From: Enterovibrio baiacu
Lineage (GTDB): Bacteria > Pseudomonadota > Gammaproteobacteria > Enterobacterales > Vibrionaceae
Assembly (NCBI RefSeq): GCF_004120195.1
Contig: NZ_SCHN01000006.1
Coordinates: 1 to 64,000, forward strand
Length of the DNA stretch: 64,000 nt
Reading direction: 5' to 3'
Below are positions 35,403-44,074 of this stretch, in pieces. The notes under the pieces were generated by a model, which did no database searches, was not told the DNA's origin, and worked only from the letters and a program-made list of their open reading frames with translations. The position numbers and the translations under genes were made by a program. Numbering within the stretch: position 1 is the first letter of the stretch; each line of letters starts with the position of its first letter.

Positions 35403-35650
35403 TTTTTGCGCTCTATGATTTTCACGTCTGTCCCTGGGAAAAACATCCATAAAACAATGCGCGTTTCATAGTTCACGTAATACACAAACAAATGATATCA
35501 GTTGCATAATTTTATTGAACAATGTAACGAAAGCGTTAATGTGTTATTGATTTTGTTATCATTTCTCGATTCTAGATATGCATCTACCTCGCCTCCCTGC
35601 TAATTTAAAAAAAAATGCAGTCAATACACCAACTATTAGGAGGCTAAAAA
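35403..35650. other. Promoter region of the hydroxyisourate hydrolase gene
   Basis: AT-rich sequence. TAACG-AAAG-CGTTA at 35525-35538 is a short palindrome that could be an operator. No gene is seen. Confidence 0.4.
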
Positions 35651-36004
35651 ATGGGGAAACTCACGACACATGTTCTTGATACCGCAAATGGTGTACCTGC
35701 AGCAGGTGTGAAGCTATCGCTTTATCGCATTGATGATGACGGACTTAAACCGCTTCTTTCCACATCAACAAATCAAGATGGCAGAACCAATGCGCCTTTA
35801 TTAGAAGGCGATGCTTTTCGATCGGGCCACTATCAGCTTGTGTTTGCAACGGCAGCGTATTTTCGCAATCGAAACACACCTCTAGACCCCATCCCCTTTC
35901 TTGACGAAATTGTTATTCGATTTGGCATATCAGATCACAATCAGCACTTTCACGTCCCATTGCTTGTTTCTCCCTATAGCTACTCGACATACAGAGGAAG
36001 CTAG
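35651..36004 (+). CDS. uraH: 5-hydroxyisourate hydrolase (transthyretin-like)
   Basis: Hydrolyses 5-hydroxyisourate to OHCU in urate breakdown. The 117-residue protein has the family features: N-terminal [21 protein letters not shown] with the catalytic histidine, and the C-terminal tetrapeptide YRGS. TAGGAGG precedes the ATG. No urate oxidase, OHCU decarboxylase or allantoinase gene is nearby, so it is an orphan here; the MFS gene upstream could be a purine-related carrier but nothing in its sequence shows this. Confidence 0.93.
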   Translation: MGKLTTHVLDTANGVPAAGVKLSLYRIDDDGLKPLLSTSTNQDGRTNAPLLEGDAFRSGHYQLVFATAAYFRNRNTPLDPIPFLDEIVIRFGISDHNQHFHVPLLVSPYSYSTYRGS

Positions 36005-36084
36005 GCTGACGCAATTCGCTTCTCACTCGCTGATTTAACGCCTAAAGCCATATCAACAAGACGGGTTGTCGCGGGCCTAGAACG

Positions 36085-36114
36085 AAAAAAGCCAGCTTGG
36101 CGAGCTGGCTTATC
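36085..36114. terminator. Bidirectional terminator between uraH and the P460 genes
   Basis: Stem AAGCCAGCT/AGCTGGCTT (36089-36097, 36103-36111) with an A tract on the left and a T-rich right side. Confidence 0.75.
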
Positions 36115-36140
36115 TTACTGAGGGACATTCAGAAGCACAT

Positions 36141-36692
36141 TTATTCCGCTAAGATTGGGTACGCTTCTGTGTAGATCCAATCCTTGTCTTTCGCTGGAAT
36201 GTGGCAACCTAAGCAATCAGTTTTGTAGTCTGAAGAAACATTGACGCCAAGGTTATCAGGCTTAAAGAGCGCCCAACCCCATCCATCTCCCCACACACCC
36301 GAGTCTTGGAAGCGACCTTCAGTGTCTTTTACCATGACAAACCATTGTTTAAGGTTTCCGGTTTCATAATTCACGCCAGCGCCCGTGGTGAAATCCCCGC
36401 TCGCGTGCGCGCGAAGTTCCTTAACAAGCGTCGCGCCATCAGGGAATTTACCGGTTTTACGGAACGCCTCTACAGTTTCCTTTTCTGTATAAACGCCGTG
36501 GAAACCGCTCGCACCACCATCAGGCACAAACCAAGATCCAAGATGGACCATTGACGTACGAAACCCTTCAGGAAAAGCAATGTTGCCATCTGCATCGACA
36601 AGCCCTGAAAACGAGGTCTTATCTGATGCAATGGAGGTGGTAACGACTCCAGCGCTCGCCAGTAAAGCGAAAGCTATGATGCTTTTTTTCAT
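36141..36692 (-). CDS. Cytochrome P460-family c-type haem protein (second of a tandem pair)
   Basis: A 183-residue secreted protein with a signal peptide (about 1-22, cleavage near SIASDK). The P460 domain shows FPEGFRTSMVHLGSWF, the KFPDGATLVKEL segment and the C-terminal haem-c motif CLGCH. Family members have a modified haem cross-linked to a lysine and act on hydroxylamine or NO, or have a c-prime-beta-like gas-binding role. It lies 11 bases after its paralogue, so the two are co-transcribed. The function here is not known; NO or hydroxylamine handling is the best guess. Confidence 0.82.
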   Translation of the reverse strand: MKKSIIAFALLASAGVVTTSIASDKTSFSGLVDADGNIAFPEGFRTSMVHLGSWFVPDGGASGFHGVYTEKETVEAFRKTGKFPDGATLVKELRAHASGDFTTGAGVNYETGNLKQWFVMVKDTEGRFQDSGVWGDGWGWALFKPDNLGVNVSSDYKTDCLGCHIPAKDKDWIYTEAYPILAE

Positions 36693-36703
36693 TTTTGTCT
36701 ACC

Positions 36704-37348
36704 TTATTTTAATGATGAAGACACGCCACCAATGGCAAGCTCACCGGTTCCTTTACCTGCGCGCAGTACCGGATAGTACTGGGTAAATACAAAATCATCC
36801 GCTGCTGCAGCAGCGTGGCAAGCATTACATGCAGCCGCTGGGAATGCCGTTGCGGTTTCAGTCAATGAAGCATGATCCGGTGTAGAAAAGCTGTAGTAAG
36901 ACCAATTGCCCGGCTCGTTAGGGTTCACTTTTTTGCTCTTGATCGTGGCTTCCAAGCCAATGAAATCCCCTTGGAAGTAACCTGCACCGCTCACTGCAGC
37001 CTTAGAGCCAACATCCACAAGCTCTTTGATGATAATGGTGCCATCACGGAACTCGCCAGTTTCTTTCCAATGCGCCCAGCTTTCAGGATCAATGTAAACA
37101 TTGTGGTGCTCTGGAAAAGCCGCTTTGCCATTGTTCATATCATTAGGTGTAACGGGTGTTCCAACATATACCCATTCACGATAACCGGTCGGACGTTCCA
37201 ATGCGCCGTCTACAATGGTGAAGTATTCCTTTGCAGAAACACTGGTTGACGCCAAGGTTAACGCGCTCAATAAAGCAGCCGCCCCCAACCCTTTAGCCAG
37301 AATTGAAGATGGAGTTGTTTTTGTTGCGAATGCTTTTTTTGCTTCCAT
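36704..37348 (-). CDS. Cytochrome P460-family c-type haem protein (first of a tandem pair)
   Basis: A 214-residue exported protein. A charged N-terminus of about 18 residues precedes the hydrophobic signal core GLGAAALLSALTLASTSVSA, with likely cleavage before KEYFTIV. The P460 domain shows YREWVYVGTPVTPNDMN, the FRDGTIIIKEL segment and a haem-c motif CNACH near residue 175. It is similar in layout to the gene downstream but diverged, so the duplication is not recent. An AraC-type regulator gene is divergent 100 bases away and probably controls the pair. Confidence 0.82.
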   Translation of the reverse strand: MEAKKAFATKTTPSSILAKGLGAAALLSALTLASTSVSAKEYFTIVDGALERPTGYREWVYVGTPVTPNDMNNGKAAFPEHHNVYIDPESWAHWKETGEFRDGTIIIKELVDVGSKAAVSGAGYFQGDFIGLEATIKSKKVNPNEPGNWSYYSFSTPDHASLTETATAFPAAACNACHAAAAADDFVFTQYYPVLRAGKGTGELAIGGVSSSLK

Positions 37349-37429
37349 TTATAGTTACTCCTTTCTAGTGACAAAATGCTCAGTAGACAAGCATTTGTAC
37401 AGAGCTTAGGCTATACAAGGAAAAGGCGT

Positions 37430-37435
37430 TATAAT
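37430..37435 (+). promoter_or_regulatory. -10 element of the AraC regulator gene
   Basis: A perfect TATAAT 14 bases before the TTG start codon. No good -35 element is seen, as expected for an activated promoter. The leader would be very short. Confidence 0.45.
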
Positions 37436-37448
37436 CAGGAGACTCACA

Positions 37449-38387
37449 TTGGTGCTTGGAAGAATCAAAAACGACGAAAGCTTCAATTTACTCACAGATA
37501 TCCTTGAAACACTTAGGTTTAGAGGTTCTATTTTTCTAAGTTCTGATTTATCTGCACCATGGGGCATATCCCTCGAGCAGACAGGGTATCCTCGCTTTCA
37601 CATCACCATGAAAGGCAAATGCTACGTCGGTATAAAGGGTGACCAAGAACTGCAAGCTGATGAAATGGAACTCGTTTTTCTACCGAATGGCGATAAACAT
37701 TGGCTGGCCGATGATCCCAGTAACCCTCGCATAGCGAGCGAGAGCATGGAAGAGGCTTGCGCACTTCATAAACCATTGTTTCAAAATGGAATAACCACTC
37801 ATAGACTCATGTGTGGCATGGTAAAGTTTGATGAAGGACTAAGCCATCCAGTGTTGGATGCTTTACCTGATATTCTGCACTTCAAAAACATCTCACATGA
37901 CGATCCAATATGGACATTGATCACTCTCATTGACCACCAAATTCGAGAGTCGGGGTATCAAGATAACCTGATCGTCGACAAACTTACGGAAGTGTTATTT
38001 ATAACGCTTTTAAGGCACTATCTGGATGAAAACGACAAAATACTGGATTTCATCTCTAACACGCGAGACAAAAGAATCCTGAAAGCCTTGTCCCTCATGC
38101 ATGAAAACCCTGCAAAGGAGTGGACACTTGATGAACTAGGAAAACAAATTGGCATGTCTCGTGCGACCTTGGTGCGCCACTTTCAAGATGCCATCGGCAT
38201 GGCCCCTATTGCCTATCTAAATCACTGGCGTAGGCTAAAAGCTTATCAAGCCCTCCGATACACAGATGAATCCGTCGACAAGATCGCGGTTTCTTTAGGC
38301 TTCACCTCTGGTCAAACACTTAGCCGCGCCATGATCCGTGAAATGGGCATTAGCCCAGGCGAGTTACGAAAACAGAAAAAAACCTAG
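37449..38387 (+). CDS. AraC-family transcriptional regulator (cupin type)
   Basis: A 312-residue regulator with an N-terminal cupin_6 sensor domain (about 20-190) and a C-terminal AraC DNA-binding domain (about 205-305) with two helix-turn-helix units: WTLDELGKQIGMSRATLVRHF and KIAVSLGFTSGQTLSRAM. The start is TTG 37449 or GTG 37452; CAGGAG lies 7-12 bases upstream and there is no suitable ATG. It is divergent from the two cytochrome P460 genes and is their likely regulator. The effector is unknown. Confidence 0.87.
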   Translation: MVLGRIKNDESFNLLTDILETLRFRGSIFLSSDLSAPWGISLEQTGYPRFHITMKGKCYVGIKGDQELQADEMELVFLPNGDKHWLADDPSNPRIASESMEEACALHKPLFQNGITTHRLMCGMVKFDEGLSHPVLDALPDILHFKNISHDDPIWTLITLIDHQIRESGYQDNLIVDKLTEVLFITLLRHYLDENDKILDFISNTRDKRILKALSLMHENPAKEWTLDELGKQIGMSRATLVRHFQDAIGMAPIAYLNHWRRLKAYQALRYTDESVDKIAVSLGFTSGQTLSRAMIREMGISPGELRKQKKT

Positions 38388-38442
38388 TCAACGAGCTCTC
38401 CCAAAAAGCCTCAATCAGACCTAATGAGAAACATGAGGACAC

Positions 38443-38473
38443 AAAAAAACCGCATTGGAAAATGCGGTTTTTT
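38443..38473. terminator. Bidirectional terminator between the AraC gene and the DUF4870-like gene
   Basis: AAAAAACCGCATT/AATGCGGTTTTTT with a GGAA loop. Confidence 0.9.
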
Positions 38474-38492
38474 CTGTCTTCGTGGTGATGGG

Positions 38493-38846
38493 TTAGAAAA
38501 GCCACCCTGTTGGGTTCTCAACGGCTTTTTTGGCATCCAATTGTTTCATGCCTTTCACCATGCGCACCACAGTCCACACGAGCCAAAACAACAAGATCAG
38601 ATAGCCAACAAGCACGAGTGATGTAATTGCACCAATGATCAGATATAGCGCTCCAATCCAAAACGTTCGAATCTGATATTGGTAGTGCGTTTTTAGCCAT
38701 TCCGGCGCATCACCTCGGTTCACGTAAGCCATAACAACGCCAATAAGCGTCGTTAGACCAAATAAAATACCCACCAAATACAACACATAAACGATTTTTG
38801 CAGTGCCTTCAGTTGAAGATCCGCTTTCTACCACGGTATCACTCAT
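38493..38846 (-). CDS. DUF4870-like small membrane protein
   Basis: A 117-residue protein with three predicted membrane segments (about 17-42, 61-80 and 80-100) and the pattern RGDAPEWLKTHYQYQIRTFWIG typical of DUF4870/YoaI-like proteins. The function is unknown. The ATG is preceded by AAGGAGAGG, a strong ribosome-binding site. It is a single-gene unit between two terminators. Confidence 0.78.
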   Translation of the reverse strand: MSDTVVESGSSTEGTAKIVYVLYLVGILFGLTTLIGVVMAYVNRGDAPEWLKTHYQYQIRTFWIGALYLIIGAITSLVLVGYLILLFWLVWTVVRMVKGMKQLDAKKAVENPTGWLF

Positions 38847-39053
38847 TGTCCTCTCCTTGTGAATAGTATTAAAACGCGTCAGATTCTGTATAACGCCGCT
38901 TTGTAGTTAGACTGACAACTAATATACCCAAGCCACATAAACCCATTGATACGTCCATGATGAAGTTTTTATTTTTGCGATAAGCCAGCGATCATTCAGT
39001 AATCAGCAATATTGTTTGTAATGTTTTTTTAGACATAAACATACGAACTGGCA

Positions 39054-39080
39054 CAAAAAAAGGCCGTTACGGCCTTTTTT
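39054..39080 (-). terminator. Intrinsic terminator after the TRAP operon
   Basis: AAAAAAGGCCG/CGGCCTTTTTT hairpin with a 3-base loop, 27 bases after the dctM stop. Confidence 0.9.
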
Positions 39081-39106
39081 ATTCGCGGTTTCATCTGAGG
39101 TAGATG

Positions 39107-40402
39107 CTAACCCTGATACCCCATCATACGTGGTAATGAGAGCACCAAATCCGGCGACAAGATCATGATTATCAAAGCTGCAAGCAGCGCAATGATGAAA
39201 GGAATGATCTGCTTGATAATGCCCGCTAACGGTATGCCTGTTGTTCCATTTATCACGAACAACAGCACGCCATAAGGCGGTGTTATCAGCCCTATCATCA
39301 AGTTAACGATAGTGATAACACCAAAGTGCACCAAATCGATGCCCAATTCACGACATGCAGGAATAAACAGTGGAACGATAACCAAAATAACGGTCGTCGC
39401 ATCCAATAAGAAACCCAGAGCCAAGTAAATCAGGTTAACGATGATCAAAAAGGCCATTGGCGACAAATCAGCCGCAGCAATCATGTTCGCAATAGAGGTC
39501 GGCACATTTTCCGTCGCAATGATGTAGTTAAAGATCAGCGCGGAGCCGATAACTAACCCTACCGATGCAGACGAATAGGCACTTTCTTTTAACGCATGGT
39601 ACAACTGCTTAAAGCTGATTGAGCGATACACCACTGCCGCGAGGAACAGCGCATAGGCTGCTGCAACCGCAGCTGCTTCCGTTGGCGTTGTGATACCACC
39701 ATAAATACCAAACAGCAAAATGGCTGGCATTAAGAGCGTTGGTAGCGCACGGAAGGTAATACCAGGAATTTCTTTAATCGGTGTGCGAGGTTCTTTCACG
39801 ATGTCCATGCGGGTAGCAAGGTACGCGTTCATCCCCATCAGCATAATCCCCATTAACAAGCCTGGGATCAGGCCAGCAATGAACAAATAACCGATAGACG
39901 TATCAGACACCAATGCATAAATCACCATCGGAATTGACGGTGGGATGATTGGGCCAATGGTTGCTGATGCCGCAGTAATGGCCGCGGCATACGCAGGTGG
40001 GTATCGCCCATCTTTGGTCATCATGTTAATGATAACGCGACCGATGCCTGCCGCATCTGCCACTGCAGATCCTGACATGCCCGAGAAAATAAGGCTCGAC
40101 ACAATGTTCACATGCCCTAGTCCGCCACGTAAGTGACCCACCAATGCAACGCAAAATTGCAGCAACCTATCCGTGATGCTTCCTGCATTCATGATATTGG
40201 CAGCCGCAATGAACAAAGGCACCGCAAGCAAGATAAAACTGTTGTAAAAACCTTGGATAATCTGCTCACCCGCCAAGGCGAGATCTTGACCACTGACAGC
40301 CAAATAAACAATGGCACCAATGATCATAGAAAACGACACTGGTGTACCAAAGGCAGCGAGTAAAAGGACAGTCACCAAGCAAAGTGTTAACGCTAAACTC
40401 AT
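39107..40402 (-). CDS. dctM: TRAP transporter large permease (DctM/SiaM type)
   Basis: The 431-residue, about 12-span transport subunit of a tripartite ATP-independent periplasmic system. It shows GMSGSAVADAAGIGRVIINMM, ATIGPIIPPSIPMVIYALVSD and LLDATTVILVIVPLFIPACRELGIDL family blocks. It overlaps dctQ by ATGA and is the last gene of the dctPQM operon. The symbol is by family only. Its setting next to a quinate/shikimate gene set suggests uptake of a cyclic hydroxy-carboxylate. Confidence 0.93.
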   Translation of the reverse strand: MSLALTLCLVTVLLLAAFGTPVSFSMIIGAIVYLAVSGQDLALAGEQIIQGFYNSFILLAVPLFIAAANIMNAGSITDRLLQFCVALVGHLRGGLGHVNIVSSLIFSGMSGSAVADAAGIGRVIINMMTKDGRYPPAYAAAITAASATIGPIIPPSIPMVIYALVSDTSIGYLFIAGLIPGLLMGIMLMGMNAYLATRMDIVKEPRTPIKEIPGITFRALPTLLMPAILLFGIYGGITTPTEAAAVAAAYALFLAAVVYRSISFKQLYHALKESAYSSASVGLVIGSALIFNYIIATENVPTSIANMIAAADLSPMAFLIIVNLIYLALGFLLDATTVILVIVPLFIPACRELGIDLVHFGVITIVNLMIGLITPPYGVLLFVINGTTGIPLAGIIKQIIPFIIALLAALIIMILSPDLVLSLPRMMGYQG

Positions 40403-40929
40403 TGTTCCACCTGCTCATCCTTGTTGGCATCTGCGTTTTCATCCGTGATCTTGTATTTCGGGTTCAAATACTGAATCAATGACACGCTATAGCGGAGAAT
40501 AATGACACCAAGGAAAACGCCATAAATACTGAATACGTAATCAAGACGCCACTTCAAAATGGCACTCTTCTTGATCTTGTAAAAAGTGATGTAATCCCAC
40601 GTTGGCAAAAAGCTCATTCCGAAACCGATAATGATGCCCAATGCTGACAGGATGAGAAATACACGCTGGACTTTTCCTGGCACGTTTAAATAGAGAAGGT
40701 CGAAGCGAATGTGGTCTTTATGGCGAAGACAAAACGCGCCCGCCCAGAAAATCACCCATAGCCATAAGGTCAGCAGGAGTTCTGATGACCAACCTATGGG
40801 TGAATTCAGGACATAGCGTGAGAAAATCTGAGCACAAAACATCAGGAACATTACCGCCAACATAGCGACGGCAATGCCATCTGCAATTCGCTGAAACCAA
40901 GTTAATATCGATTTCACACGCGACCTCAT
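40399..40929 (-). CDS. dctQ: TRAP transporter small permease (DctQ type)
   Basis: A 176-residue protein with four membrane segments and the DctQ pattern FSRYVLNSPIGWSSELLLTLWLWVIFWAGAF. It pairs with DctM in the membrane. Its ATG overlaps the dctP stop (TAATG), and its own stop overlaps dctM, so the three genes are translationally coupled. Both termini are charged and cytoplasmic. Confidence 0.9.
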   Translation of the reverse strand: MRSRVKSILTWFQRIADGIAVAMLAVMFLMFCAQIFSRYVLNSPIGWSSELLLTLWLWVIFWAGAFCLRHKDHIRFDLLYLNVPGKVQRVFLILSALGIIIGFGMSFLPTWDYITFYKIKKSAILKWRLDYVFSIYGVFLGVIILRYSVSLIQYLNPKYKITDENADANKDEQVEQ

Positions 40930-41933
40930 TACAGCTTATTGATTTTCTCTACCATGCCTTCAGGCCAAGTGTCAGACAAGTCTGATTCCAAGTACGCTTT
41001 TTGTACGTGAGTACGGAACGCATTTAGATCAGGTTCGTATACTTTAAGACCTTTTTCGACGAAAAAGTCTACAAGCTCACCTTCAAGTGCCAATTGGTTT
41101 TTGCGACCAAATGCTGCTGCATCGTCAGCCGCTTTTTGAAGTTGTGCTTGTTGTTCAGGCGTCAGCTTGTCCCAAACCTTTTTAGAGATAGCAAGGTAGT
41201 TCAAGTCAACCAAGTGGCTCGTCAATACGATTTGCTTGGTCACTTCGTAGAATTTTGCATCTTTGTCCGTAGGAAGCGGGTTGTCTTGTCCATCAACCGC
41301 GCCAGTTTGTAGTCCTGTGTACACCTCGGTAAAGGCCATTGGAGTTGGGTTGGCACCCAATGCTTTACCTAGGAATTGCCATGAGTCTGAACCTGGCATA
41401 CGCAGTTTCACGCCCGCAAGATCCGCAGGTGTCATCACTTCTTGATCGGTACGCAAGTTTAACTGACGACGGCCAAGGTAAATAACAGTTAATAGTTTCA
41501 CGCCCAACGTGTCTTCAACCTGCTCTTTAAGAGGCTCCATGAAGTCAGCGTTAAATACCGCCACTTGGTGATCCGCATCGCGGTGCATGTAACCAGCAGA
41601 GAAAATGGAGAACTCAGGGATAAATTCTGCCAGCTCTTGCGCCGATGCCATTGCCATGTCGAGGTTGCCACGCGCAATCGCTTCAAGCTCTGTGCCTTGC
41701 TTGAACAGTGATGCATTCCAGTGCGGTTCAAATTCTGCAAAACTTGCAACACCAGGACCAAATACCGTTGTTAGCGCAACCGCACGCTGATCAGTTTCTG
41801 AACTCGGTGCCGACAAGCGCAATTTCATATCCGCCGCGCCAGCCGCTGTTGCAGCAAACATACTTACTGATAGCGCAGTCATCTTCATCAGGTTCTTCAT
41901 CCAGCTTGCTGATGATTGGGACAACAATTTCAT
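40929..41933 (-). CDS. dctP: TRAP transporter substrate-binding protein (DctP type)
   Basis: A 334-residue periplasmic solute receptor with a signal peptide (about 1-32, ending TAAGAADMK). The family region LAGVKLRMPGSDSWQFLGKALGANPTPMAFTEVYTGLQTGAVDGQDNP is intact, with the arginine of KLRMPG that binds the ligand carboxylate. The ligand is therefore an organic acid, but which one cannot be read. AAAGGAG precedes the ATG. First gene of the operon, divergent from a GntR regulator. Confidence 0.93.
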   Translation of the reverse strand: MKLLSQSSASWMKNLMKMTALSVSMFAATAAGAADMKLRLSAPSSETDQRAVALTTVFGPGVASFAEFEPHWNASLFKQGTELEAIARGNLDMAMASAQELAEFIPEFSIFSAGYMHRDADHQVAVFNADFMEPLKEQVEDTLGVKLLTVIYLGRRQLNLRTDQEVMTPADLAGVKLRMPGSDSWQFLGKALGANPTPMAFTEVYTGLQTGAVDGQDNPLPTDKDAKFYEVTKQIVLTSHLVDLNYLAISKKVWDKLTPEQQAQLQKAADDAAAFGRKNQLALEGELVDFFVEKGLKVYEPDLNAFRTHVQKAYLESDLSDTWPEGMVEKINKL

Positions 41934-42174
41934 ACACCACTCCTTTGATTAAAGCCCTTACTGCGGGCCCTTATAGGGTCAACGCATTGATGCGTAATAT
42001 GAATAAACACATCAAAACAACAGTTGACCATGAATATGTCATTAGCGTAGACGAATAATTGATCACGATGTTAGCCAATTGTGTCTCAAATGTTAAAACA
42101 TCATCTATTTTTAATTTTAGGTGATATTTTTTGTTTTATAGTGAAATCATCAAAACGTAGGTTCATCTCAAATT

Positions 42175-42203
42175 TGCACCAATGTTCGTCAGCAATTGGT
42201 GCA
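42175..42203. promoter_or_regulatory. Inverted repeat between dctP and the GntR gene, candidate operator
   Basis: TGCACCAAT (42175-42183) and ATTGGTGCA (42195-42203) are perfect 9-bp arms, 20 bp from centre to centre, about two helical turns. The site lies 56 bp before the GntR start in the divergent promoter region, a typical place for an autoregulatory operator. The TGGT/ACCA core resembles known FCD-GntR sites. Confidence 0.5.
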
Positions 42204-42258
42204 TTAATAGAAGCGTTGAAGACGTTACTTTCGTCGTTTTAAACAAAGAGAAGTAGCA

Positions 42259-42903
42259 ATGACACTCTACGAAACACTTCGAACAGACTTATTGAAAGGC
42301 GAATTCAAAGCAGGCAGCCGCCTGCGAATGGAAAGCCTGAAATCTCGCTATGGCAGTGGTGTTAACGTGCTCCGTGAAAGCCTCACGCGTTTAGCAAGCG
42401 ATGGATTGGTCGTGGCTGAAGGCCAAAAAGGCTTCCACGTTGCCAGCTTTTCAGTTCAGAAGATGGAAGAACTCACCAAACTACGCATTTTGCTCGAAAG
42501 CGATGGTGCAAGACAGTCGTTCGCAGTGGGCGATATGGAATGGGAAAGCAATCTCGTTGCTGCTCACCATAAGCTACAACACGTAGAGAGCAAGATGCAA
42601 AACAGCATTGAAGACAATTTTGTCATGTGGCACCGCTGCGACTATGAATTTCATGCAGCACTCATAGGCGCGTGCAACTCAGAGCTTCATATGCATTACC
42701 ACCGCCAGCTTTATGACCAATTTCGACAATTCGTGATGATGGAATTACGCACGTCTGGATTTCGCGGAAAACACATTGTGGACGAACATGCGCTCATCCT
42801 TGAGGCCGCATTAAACAGAGACATTGACACCTGCATTCATGCGCTTGAATCCCACCTAGGTGGTTTTGTAGAACGCGTGAAAGCAACAAGTACAGAAAAA
42901 TAA
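42259..42903 (+). CDS. GntR-family (FCD) transcriptional regulator
   Basis: A 214-residue regulator with an N-terminal winged helix (about 1-65, GSRLRMESLKSRYGSGVNVLRESLTRLASDGL) and an all-helical FCD effector domain whose metal-site histidines and aspartate are visible (HRCDYEFHAALI, ESHL). It stands between the divergent TRAP operon and the catabolic genes that follow on its own strand, and probably controls both. AGAGAAG precedes the ATG. Confidence 0.9.
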   Translation: MTLYETLRTDLLKGEFKAGSRLRMESLKSRYGSGVNVLRESLTRLASDGLVVAEGQKGFHVASFSVQKMEELTKLRILLESDGARQSFAVGDMEWESNLVAAHHKLQHVESKMQNSIEDNFVMWHRCDYEFHAALIGACNSELHMHYHRQLYDQFRQFVMMELRTSGFRGKHIVDEHALILEAALNRDIDTCIHALESHLGGFVERVKATSTEK

Positions 42904-42981
42904 CAAACAGTAAGACGCGATCGCTATTTTCACGCGTTAAAACGCGTGCTTTTACCCAATAGACAAGGAACGCAAGAAAAC

Positions 42982-44046
42982 ATGGAAATGCTACGTATCG
43001 CCGTGGTCGGCGCTGGGCTGATTGGTAAAAACCATATTCGACTCGTTGATGCACACCCAAACTGCCAGCTCGCAGCAATTGTCGATCCTTTCGAAGCAAG
43101 CAAACAGCTTGCAGAAGAGTACAAAACGCCCCATTTTGCTGATCTGGAAGCCATGATCGACGCGATCGATGTCGATGGCGTGATTTTAGCAACGCCGAAC
43201 AACCTTCATGTTACCCAAGCAAAAGTGTGTATCCAGCACGCCATCCCCGTGCTCATTGAAAAGCCCGTATCACACACCGTTGAAGAAGCAACAGAGCTGC
43301 TCAATATCGCGGTGAACACCCCTGGCATTTGGGATACCTTGCTGGTTGGGCACCACAGAATGCACAGCCCCATCATCAAACGCACACGAGAAATCATCGA
43401 CTCTGGCGTATTAGGGACCTTAGTGGCATCACAAGGCAGCGCCGTATTCTACAAGCCCGATGACTACTTCGATGCTGCACCGTGGCGCACCAAAGAAGGT
43501 GGCGGCCCGATCTTGATTAACTTAATCCATGACATCGGAAACCTGCGCTATTTGTGTGGTGAAATCGTTGCTGTTCAAGCCATGGCATCCAATCGCCGTC
43601 GCGGGTTTGACGTGGAAGATACCGTATCAATCACCTTCAATTTCGAAAATGGCTCGCTTGGCACTTTCTTGTTATCAGACACAGCAGGGTCAGGCAGAAG
43701 CTGGGAGCAAACATCCCAAGAAAACAAAGCCTATTCGAGCTATGAAGACGAAGATTGCTACCACATTGCAGGGACACACGGCTCGATTTCCGTCCCCACC
43801 ATGCGATTGAAATACTATAAAGAAAAAGAAGACCGTTCTTGGTGGAAGCCGTTCGAATGCGACAACATATCGCTTGAACGTAAAGATCCACTGGTCGAGC
43901 AACTTACCCATTTTTGTCGCGTGATCAAAAAAGAAGAAAAGCCATTAGTGACAGTAAGAGATGGCTTACAAAACCTCCGCGTCACGGAAGCCGTTGTTGA
44001 AGCGGTGAAAAACGGAAGAACCGTTTTTGTGAACGACATTGGTTAA
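42982..44046 (+). CDS. Gfo/Idh/MocA-family oxidoreductase, candidate quinate/shikimate dehydrogenase
   Basis: A 354-residue NAD(P)-dependent dehydrogenase. The Rossmann motif is AVVGAGLIGKNH (about 7-18), the EKP motif is LIEKPVSHTVEEA near 92-104, and the C-terminal domain has GGGPILINLIHDIGNLRYLCGE with the active-site aspartate and histidine. The start at 42982 is set by the Rossmann fold; AAGGAA lies upstream. The cluster holds the two dehydratases of quinate/shikimate breakdown but no classical quinate dehydrogenase, so this enzyme may fill that step. It could instead act on an inositol-like substrate. Confidence 0.85.
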   Translation: MEMLRIAVVGAGLIGKNHIRLVDAHPNCQLAAIVDPFEASKQLAEEYKTPHFADLEAMIDAIDVDGVILATPNNLHVTQAKVCIQHAIPVLIEKPVSHTVEEATELLNIAVNTPGIWDTLLVGHHRMHSPIIKRTREIIDSGVLGTLVASQGSAVFYKPDDYFDAAPWRTKEGGGPILINLIHDIGNLRYLCGEIVAVQAMASNRRRGFDVEDTVSITFNFENGSLGTFLLSDTAGSGRSWEQTSQENKAYSSYEDEDCYHIAGTHGSISVPTMRLKYYKEKEDRSWWKPFECDNISLERKDPLVEQLTHFCRVIKKEEKPLVTVRDGLQNLRVTEAVVEAVKNGRTVFVNDIG

Positions 44047-44074
44047 CCCTAGGGAATGGCAAAGGACTGTAACG

